Shown: one piece after another, positions 58,373 to 64,000 of the stretch | How the letters are laid out: each line of letters starts with the position of its first letter | Numbering within the stretch: position 1 is the stretch's first letter | From: Chryseobacterium sp. | GTDB lineage: Bacteria; Bacteroidota; Bacteroidia; Flavobacteriales; Weeksellaceae | Length of the DNA stretch: 64,000 bases | Direction: 5' to 3' | Assembly (NCBI GenBank): GCA_031286615.1 | Contig: JAITUA010000003.1 | Span: 496,001 to 560,000, forward strand | Translations under genes and position numbers: made by a program | The notes under the pieces: model-generated | The model's database searches: none | Seen by the model: only the letters and a program-made list of their open reading frames with translations | Told to the model about the DNA's origin: nothing

Positions 58373-60064
58373 TTACGAATTTACTGCTTTTGGCTTATAA
58401 AACAACAACCCGATTGCAGAAAAAATAATGACCGCTGCAGCCCCGATTACATTAAGCCAAAGGAAAGAAACGATATCGAACTGATACACGGCAACAACTG
58501 CAATTTCTGATAAAATTGCAGAGATAAATACATTCGCCCCGTTAACCTTTTTGTAATAAAATGCGACAAGAAAAATCCCCAATATCGGGCCATAGAAAAG
58601 AGAACCCAGTACATTAACCGCTTCAATAAGGGAGCCCATTTGAGTAGCAAACATGGCTACACCGATTGAGAAAATACCCCAGGCTAACGTATGCAGACGG
58701 CTATATTTCAATTCGGTTTTTTCATCAGGAATTTCTTTGCTGAATATTAAATGAACATCTTTTAATGAGCAGGCGGCGAGGGAATTCAGCGCTGCCGAAA
58801 TAGAACCCCAACTGGCCAGAAAAATGACAGCAAACAGTAAACCGATCATTCCTACAGGCAAGGTATTTTTTACGAAATACAGGAAGATATAATTTGTATC
58901 CGTTTTTTCCGCATTATAGTTTGATTTATTGATCGCTTCCTCTACCCTTCCATGAAGTGTTTTGACCTGAGTTTGTGTATTTTTAAAATCCTGAATTGTT
59001 TTTTCAAGTTGGGGAGAATGAGTTTCTTTCAGCTTTAGAATTTCTTTCGATTCTGCATTAAATTTTAGTTGTAAGTCCTGATGTTCTTTTTCAAAAACCG
59101 CAGCCTGTTCAGGTTGTGTATCCTTTAAATATTGATAAGAGCGTTCGTTAAAATAAATCGGAGCCGGTTTCAGAGAGAAGAATGCGAAGAGCAATGCACC
59201 GATCAGGAGAATAGAAAACTGCATTGGGATTTTAACCAATCCGTTCAGCAACAAGCCCATTTTGGCATTGGTATTGTCTTTTGCAGTAATATACCTTCCG
59301 ACCTGGCTCTGATCTGTCCCGAAGTAAGAAAGTGCCAGAAAAAAACCGCCAATTATTCCGCTCCAAATATTGTACTTGTCTTTCCAATCAAATTCTGTAG
59401 TGATTACATTGAGCTTTCCGGATTTCCCCGCCAGATATAATGCATCCTTAAAACCAATTCCATTCGGCATATTCTGAATGAGCAGAAAACCTGCAAAAGC
59501 CATTGTTCCCAGAATAATAAGAAACTGTAACTTTTGGGTGTGAGCAATCGCTTTTGCCCCGCCAACATAGGTATAAATCAACAGAATACCACCTGTTAAA
59601 ACATTGGTTAAGTAAATATTCCAGTTTAAAACGCTTGATAAGATGATACTCGGAGCGTAAATACTGATTCCGGTTGATAAACCTCTTGAAAAAAGAAAAA
59701 GCAGTGAAGTGAGTACCCTTGTTTTTTTATCAAAACGATTTTCTAAATATTCATAAGCCGTATAAACATTTAAGCGCTGAAAAATCGGGATGAAAGTAAT
59801 ACAGATCACAATCATCGCCAAAGGCAGACCAAAGTAATACTGCACGAAACGCATACCGTCTGTATAAGCCTGTCCTGGTGCTGAAAGAAAGGTTATAGCA
59901 CTTGCCTGCGTCGCCATAATACCGATAAGCACAATGTACCAGGGCATTTTATTATCAGCCTTCAGGTAGGATTCGTTGCTTTTTTGGCCACGACCGATAA
60001 ATACGCCGTAAACAACCACTACAACAAGTGTAAAAATGAGAACTGTCCAATCTATATTACTCAT
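58373..60064 (-). CDS. Sodium:solute symporter (SSS family)
   Basis: A 563-residue inner-membrane transporter with about 14 segments. Family landmarks: VYGVFIGRGQKSNESYLKADNKMPWYIVLIGIMATQASAITFLSAPGQAY, TYEYLENRFDKKTRV-like Na+-binding start (YTAYEYLENRFDKKTRV), LSYFGTDQSQVGRYITAKDN, SAALNSLAACSLKDVH. A hydrophilic insert of about 90 residues (QPEQAAVFEKEHQDLQL to KSNYNAEKTDT), probably coiled coil, lies between two helices and is unusual in length. Substrate unknown; the partner PIG-L deacetylase suggests a glycan-derived or N-acyl compound. ATG overlaps the stop of the 34-residue peptide gene by 4 bp. Confidence 0.93.
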   Translation of the reverse strand: MSNIDWTVLIFTLVVVVVYGVFIGRGQKSNESYLKADNKMPWYIVLIGIMATQASAITFLSAPGQAYTDGMRFVQYYFGLPLAMIVICITFIPIFQRLNVYTAYEYLENRFDKKTRVLTSLLFLFSRGLSTGISIYAPSIILSSVLNWNIYLTNVLTGGILLIYTYVGGAKAIAHTQKLQFLIILGTMAFAGFLLIQNMPNGIGFKDALYLAGKSGKLNVITTEFDWKDKYNIWSGIIGGFFLALSYFGTDQSQVGRYITAKDNTNAKMGLLLNGLVKIPMQFSILLIGALLFAFFSLKPAPIYFNERSYQYLKDTQPEQAAVFEKEHQDLQLKFNAESKEILKLKETHSPQLEKTIQDFKNTQTQVKTLHGRVEEAINKSNYNAEKTDTNYIFLYFVKNTLPVGMIGLLFAVIFLASWGSISAALNSLAACSLKDVHLIFSKEIPDEKTELKYSRLHTLAWGIFSIGVAMFATQMGSLIEAVNVLGSLFYGPILGIFLVAFYYKKVNGANVFISAILSEIAVVAVYQFDIVSFLWLNVIGAAAVIIFSAIGLLFYKPKAVNS

Positions 60065-60165
60065 GCCCAGAATTTAGTAAACCAATAATAAAATACGATC
60101 TGCAATACTAATGCAACGGCTAATAGTATATACCAGATATTCCAATTTTTAAGTTGTTTGTTCAT
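60061..60165 (-). CDS. 34-residue single-span membrane peptide between PIG-L and symporter genes
   Basis: The minus-strand frame MNKQLKNWNIWYILLA... ends FTKFWA and stops at 60061-60063. Residues about 9-29 (NIWYILLAVALVLQIVFYYWF) form one membrane span with a basic N-terminus, so it probably points its N-terminus to the cytoplasm. The ATG at 60165 overlaps the PIG-L stop by one base (TGATG) and its stop overlaps the symporter ATG (ATGA). Such double coupling is hard to explain by chance. Likely a small auxiliary subunit, in the manner of YjcH-type partners of symporters, though much shorter. Confidence 0.7.
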   Translation of the reverse strand: MNKQLKNWNIWYILLAVALVLQIVFYYWFTKFWA

Positions 60166-62669
60166 CAGTTTTTCTGTGCAGATAAAAAGTTAAAAAATAA
60201 ACGTGCCGCACCAACATTTCCTGCAGGCAGCTGTCTGAAAAATGCCAACGGCGTATAAATAAAATTACCTTTTCCGTATTTAGCATATAAAGTTGATCCC
60301 TGAAGAGGTTCTTCATCTGTGTCATGCATTTCAAAAAGCGGCTCATACGCTGCATCCCATTGAGCAGGGAAATAGGCCCCACGTTCCTGTACCCAGCCTT
60401 TAAAATCATCAGCAGTAATTTTGTTCGGGAAGTTCAGTAATTTATGATTGGGTTTTAAAAACTTAACCTCAGCATTTTCTTCGGTAACACGCTTATTGGC
60501 AATATTGAAATTGTATATTCCCAATTTATCAACGGTTGTATCCTGATTGGTGTTATACTGCATCACCAAATTACCTCCAGCTTTTGCATAAGACCATAAG
60601 AAAGGCATCCAGCGACCTAACTTTTTCTCTGTGTTATTGGCACGAACCCCAAGTATAATGGCATCATATTGCGATAGTTTGTTTTGACTCCCGTTTCCGC
60701 CGGACTCATCTGTGTTGCCATAAAAATCTCCGTCTTTCAGTACATCTACCTGAACACCTGCAATGCGTAGGAACTCAGGAATGAAATCGCCCGCACCTTC
60801 TATGTAACCCACTTTTTTTACCTTCGCCTGAATATCGCCTTTCATTACGATTGCAGCGGCGGGTGCAAAATATTGTAAGGAAGGTAAATGCGGGTACTGA
60901 ATTAATACCTGTTTTTTATTGTAAGTGACTCCGTCTGCAAGAAAATTGGCATCCAATTGCAAACGGGAGGAGTTTATTGAGGCAAGCTTAGCTTTTGGAA
61001 TAATATAATCGACGGTAAAGTCTTTTCCATTGAAAGAACTTACATCTGCGCCACCTAATCGTTCTCCGTTATACATCAGGTTTAGGATACCTTTATTGAA
61101 CTGTTTATTAGAATTAACCTTAACATTTAAACTCAAATGTAAATCTTCATTTTCTTTGACCAGATAAAGTGGCTGTGTGAATTTCAGTTCCAATGCAGGA
61201 ACAATACGCAAAGCTTCAACTACATCACCACGCACCGGATCTAATTTCTTGAAAGATAAAGGAAGTTTAACCTGAAATTTTTCTGAACCGATTTTTAAAC
61301 CGAGCAAAACATTCAATGGTGATTCTGCCTCAGGCAAACCGACTAAAGTATCATTCGGTACTGAAAAAGTGGCTGCATCCTTGGCTGGTTTTGCCAACCA
61401 GTAAGGTTCTGTGAGTGCTGCATCTGCAGGAATCTGAATGTCATGCTGAATGGTGATTAAAGAATCTCTTGATAATTCTCTGTTGAAGCTTTCTGACTGA
61501 CTTAACCATTTTACATTTTCTAAAATGACAGGATTTACAGCTCTTGAGATCAAATTCAGCCTGAAACTGTGTTTATCTCCAGCAACTGCTTCAGCCTGAT
61601 TGGTCACTACCTCGCCCATAAACCCGGCACAGCTTAAAATAATATTGTCAAGTGCTTTAATTTTATCCTTTTTCAGGTCTGAATCATTGAGTGCCATGAC
61701 CTTTTTTCGCAAAGCAAGCAAAGCAGGCAAGCTCTGTTCCGGATTATTGAAATTGAAATCGGAAATAATTTTATCTAGTGATTGGTCAATATCAGCATTT
61801 CCCTGTGAAGTCCAGGATTTAGCGACTCCGTCAAAAAGTGTTGTTTTTGCAGGATCGCCGATAACGTGTGAAAAATATTCAGTTCTGATCCCGGCTACAG
61901 ACTGTGTTCCTGCACCCTGGCTTTTATGTAAACTTCTGCTTAATCCCGCCAATTCACCATAGCCCATTCCCAATTGTGCATCATATTGCCCAACGGTGAC
62001 TTTCAGTTGATTTTCAGCTGTGGTATTGACTGCGCCGAATCGGAAAGTATTCCACAATACACGTTTTGGCTGCCATACATTGACATATTTTAATTGATCC
62101 GGGAAAGCATTTTTATCGCCTGCCAGCTTAAAAGCTTTTTCTGCAACCACAGCCGAAGCCGCATGTTGTCCGTGGCCTGCCGCTGCAGTAGGAGGAAAAC
62201 GACAAATGATAATATCGGGACGGAACTGGCGGATTACCCAAACTACATCCCCTGTAATGCTGTCAGCATCCCATTGTTTAAAAGTATCAGTAGTATTTTT
62301 AGAGAATCCGAAATCAATCGCACGGGTAAAAAACTGTTGAGCACCGTCTAACTTTCTGGCCTCTAAAAGCTCATGTGTTCTGATTAAACCCAGTGCAGCA
62401 CCTTGCTCTGTACCTAATAAATTCTGCCCGCCATCACCTCTGGTTAAAGACAGATAGCCCGTTTCTACATTCTGGTCGTTGATTAACCACGAAAGTAATC
62501 CTGTGTTCTCATCATCAGGATGAGCCGCAAGGTATAAAACTTTAGGCAGATGTTTAAGGGTTTTGAGCTCGCGGTAAACTTCGGATGATTTTGAAGGCCG
62601 AACCTGTTGGGCCGAACAAAAAACCGAATAAAAGCTAAGGACACATACAGTAATTACTCTTTTGAACAT
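60165..62669 (-). CDS. PIG-L family deacetylase, large multidomain form
   Basis: An 834-residue protein with a Sec signal (to SAQQ). The PIG-L/LmbE domain is at residues about 40-300: the zinc motif AHPDDE (49-54), the GDGGQN and RTHELLEARKLDGA block, and the second ligand region AAGHGQHAASAVVAE. The middle has Ig-like segments; the last 200 residues (VGYIEGAGDFIPEFLRIAGVQVDVL, YDAIILGVRANNTEKKL) resemble a class I glutamine-amidotransferase-like or ThuA-like fold. It should remove acyl groups from N-acetylated sugars in the periplasm. First gene of the operon with the mini-peptide and the symporter; no bacillithiol genes are nearby. Confidence 0.88.
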   Translation of the reverse strand: MFKRVITVCVLSFYSVFCSAQQVRPSKSSEVYRELKTLKHLPKVLYLAAHPDDENTGLLSWLINDQNVETGYLSLTRGDGGQNLLGTEQGAALGLIRTHELLEARKLDGAQQFFTRAIDFGFSKNTTDTFKQWDADSITGDVVWVIRQFRPDIIICRFPPTAAAGHGQHAASAVVAEKAFKLAGDKNAFPDQLKYVNVWQPKRVLWNTFRFGAVNTTAENQLKVTVGQYDAQLGMGYGELAGLSRSLHKSQGAGTQSVAGIRTEYFSHVIGDPAKTTLFDGVAKSWTSQGNADIDQSLDKIISDFNFNNPEQSLPALLALRKKVMALNDSDLKKDKIKALDNIILSCAGFMGEVVTNQAEAVAGDKHSFRLNLISRAVNPVILENVKWLSQSESFNRELSRDSLITIQHDIQIPADAALTEPYWLAKPAKDAATFSVPNDTLVGLPEAESPLNVLLGLKIGSEKFQVKLPLSFKKLDPVRGDVVEALRIVPALELKFTQPLYLVKENEDLHLSLNVKVNSNKQFNKGILNLMYNGERLGGADVSSFNGKDFTVDYIIPKAKLASINSSRLQLDANFLADGVTYNKKQVLIQYPHLPSLQYFAPAAAIVMKGDIQAKVKKVGYIEGAGDFIPEFLRIAGVQVDVLKDGDFYGNTDESGGNGSQNKLSQYDAIILGVRANNTEKKLGRWMPFLWSYAKAGGNLVMQYNTNQDTTVDKLGIYNFNIANKRVTEENAEVKFLKPNHKLLNFPNKITADDFKGWVQERGAYFPAQWDAAYEPLFEMHDTDEEPLQGSTLYAKYGKGNFIYTPLAFFRQLPAGNVGAARLFFNFLSAQKN

Positions 62670-62970
62670 ATGAATTTGCTTTGCGGGGTAAATATAAGTA
62701 AATCGTTTTTCTTTCAGCTTTTAAAAGAAAAAACAACACTTTTTGCTATGTCAACTTCGATTGTTTTTAATGCTTAAAGTTAAATGACAAGAAGTCTTAC
62801 CAGCAAGAAAATTTTTAATTGATTAGTTTTTAATTCAATTTACTTGTTAATTGCGACTTTGTCTCTGATGAAGTAGTGTGCTTATCCATATGCTTCGAGG
62901 AATCAACTTTGCTGATTCTATCCTTTACTCTCTTACAATCAACAGTTTCAAAAATGATTGAATATATTTG
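62670..62970. other. Gene-free stretch before the repeat element
   Basis: AT-rich, without an open frame of note. One small hairpin is visible (GAATCA...TGATTC, about 62919-62939). No TAnnTTTG element stands out upstream of the PIG-L gene, so its promoter could not be located. Confidence 0.4.
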
Positions 62971-63100
62971 AACCATTAAGATTTTTTAAGCCGTTAAGAA
63001 AAGTTAAGAATATAGCTAAAGCTATTGATAAAGCAGCCCTCTTCATTCATCAAAGATGAATCTTAACTTATCTTATCCTCTTCATTTTTCTTAATGGTTT
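62971..63100. repeat. Intergenic repeat, copy 1
   Basis: Starts AACCATTAAGATTTTTTAAG and ends TTCTTAATGGTTT, so the ends are inverted repeats (AACCATTAAGA / TCTTAATGGTT). Inside, TATAGCTAAAGCTAT is palindromic, followed by a TTCATTCATCAAAGATGAA hairpin. Copies 2 and 3 follow the next gene. Confidence 0.75.
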
Positions 63101-63147
63101 AAATGCTACAAGTAATATGTTATTTCCTCTGTTTTACACTTGCCCCC

Positions 63148-63693
63148 CTATTCTAAAGTAGTGTCAGCCAACTTCTTTTCTCTTCTTCTTTGAATAATAA
63201 GGTGTGAGGCATCCAGCATTTTAACCGTATGAATGTAGGGCATAACGATATTCCTTTCCGGCAGATTTTCATAGACACCCATTGAGAAATAGACAATTCC
63301 GGACATAAAATAATCAAATTCTTTGATCGTGTATTCCCTGAATGCTGTTTTGAAAACCAGCAGAGGATTCCGGTATTCCTTCTCCGAAAGCAAGCCAAGA
63401 ACCAATGGGGAAATCTTCTCCGGCTGAGTATCAACCGTCCATTTTTTGTCCTTCAGCATCATGAGATATCCTGCCCGGATCAATGACCTCATCGACTGGT
63501 AAAACTCAAAGATCACTGCCGGATCTTCATTGATCCAGCTATTTCTTTTTACCGCATAATTCATAATGTTGCTGAGTCTTTCTTTGGAAACATCCAGCTC
63601 ATTGAACTGAAAGAAAGTTTCCATCAGCTGCAACCCGGAGTTCTTCTTTTCTGCCCGAAATTGAGGATCAAAATTTGTTCTGCTTTTTTTCAT
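63148..63693 (-). CDS. Helical protein of unknown function
   Basis: A 181-residue soluble protein, basic at both ends (MKKSRTNFDPQFRAEKK; IIQRRREKKLADTTLE) and helical in between (LMETFFQFNELDVSKERLSNIMNYAVKR, AVIFEFYQSMRSLIRAGYLMML, YTIKEFDYFMSGIVYFSMGVYE). No family recognised and no signal peptide. The gene is isolated between repeat copies at 62971 and 63723. A shorter frame inside it on the same strand is a shadow. Coding is plausible but not proven. Confidence 0.65.
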   Translation of the reverse strand: MKKSRTNFDPQFRAEKKNSGLQLMETFFQFNELDVSKERLSNIMNYAVKRNSWINEDPAVIFEFYQSMRSLIRAGYLMMLKDKKWTVDTQPEKISPLVLGLLSEKEYRNPLLVFKTAFREYTIKEFDYFMSGIVYFSMGVYENLPERNIVMPYIHTVKMLDASHLIIQRRREKKLADTTLE

Positions 63694-63722
63694 GTGTTGT
63701 ATTTTTTATTGTTGAAATTTTT

Positions 63723-63855
63723 CTTAACCATTAAGATTTTTAAGCGATTAAGACACATTAAGATCATAGCTGAAGCTATTTTATTCAGCGAACTGCTTTA
63801 TCCATCTTTGATGGAGCTTAACTTTTCTTACAATCTTCATTTTTCTTAATGGTTT
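63723..63855. repeat. Intergenic repeat, copy 2
   Basis: CTTAACCATTAAGATTTTTA at the left and TTTTTCTTAATGGTTT at the right, with ATAGCTGAAGCTAT inside. Same order of sub-elements as copy 1, roughly 80% similar by eye. Confidence 0.75.
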
Positions 63856-63900
63856 ATATTTTTAATATGTGCAAAAACTAATTATTGATTGATATTTTTT

Positions 63901-64000
63901 CTTAACCATTAAGATTTTTTAAGCGATTAAGACATGTTAAGATTATAGCTGAAGCTATTTTTAAGCGAAGTGCTTTATCTTTCTTCAATTTCCTTAATGG
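63901..64000. repeat. Intergenic repeat, copy 3 (cut by the window edge)
   Basis: CTTAACCATTAAGATTTTTT to the right edge, containing ATAGCTGAAGCTAT and ending CCTTAATGG. About 45 bp separate it from copy 2, in the same orientation. Confidence 0.7.

Overview
The window reads as chromosome of a Bacteroidota bacterium of the Flavobacteriia, most likely Chryseobacterium or a close Weeksellaceae relative. The evidence is a SusC/SusD pair, a type IX secretion (T9SS) sorting domain, two Bacteroidota-type RHS proteins, AT-rich intergenic DNA, almost no Shine-Dalgarno sequences, and promoters of the flavobacterial type (TTG, about 19 nt, TAnnTTTG). All family names come from reading the sequence; no database search was possible.

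Layout. 1-5.7 kb: a polysaccharide utilisation operon (SusC, SusD, and a GH144/glycoamylase-like hydrolase cut by the window edge). 6-12.1 kb: small housekeeping and accessory genes (DUF4197, DUF493, ArsC-like, deoxynucleoside kinase, glutaminyl cyclase, VOC, GNAT, AHSA1). 12.3-15.8 kb: CPA1 Na+/H+ antiporter, bestrophin and DUF2490. 15.9-18.7 kb: small stress-type or unknown proteins. 19-22.7 kb: a TolC / HlyD-like / ABC-2 permease export operon. 23.3-29.9 kb: two protease-inhibitor genes, ecotin and a giant thioester-less alpha-2-macroglobulin. 29.9-32.7 kb: a divergent operon of a UbiA-like protein, recF, a secreted protein and a DciA/DUF721 protein. 32.8-33.3 kb: two tandem Cys-rich mini-peptides with double-glycine-type leaders. 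33.4-37.1 kb: a membrane protein of the 'SpecificRecomb' family, mtgA and a metal-chelate binding lipoprotein.

37.2-47.6 kb: a tRNA-Arg(ACG) gene followed by about 10.3 kb bounded by a 19-bp direct repeat of the tRNA 3' end. This segment carries a tightly packed operon: a T9SS beta-propeller-like protein, an RHS partner, an RHS protein ending in an HExxH protease-like toxin domain, and a small lipoprotein overlapping its stop codon that is a candidate immunity protein. A decayed lipoprotein gene lies beside it. The segment looks like an integrated toxin island whose integrase is not present.

47.7-56.7 kb: what I consider the most interesting system. Three pilin-like proteins (two 98% identical), a PapD-like chaperone, an outer-membrane usher-like barrel and a two-domain protein whose C-terminal domain resembles the pilins, followed by a histidine kinase and a LuxR-type response regulator. 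This has the logic of a chaperone-usher pilus (shaft, chaperone, usher, tip adhesin) in a phylum where such pili are not the standard type. The duplicated pilin promoters carry a conserved palindrome that is a candidate operator.

57-64 kb: a SUKH-like orphan, DUF2911, and a coupled operon of PIG-L deacetylase, a 34-residue membrane peptide and a sodium:solute symporter. At the right edge an unknown gene is flanked by three copies of a roughly 130-bp repeat with inverted ends.
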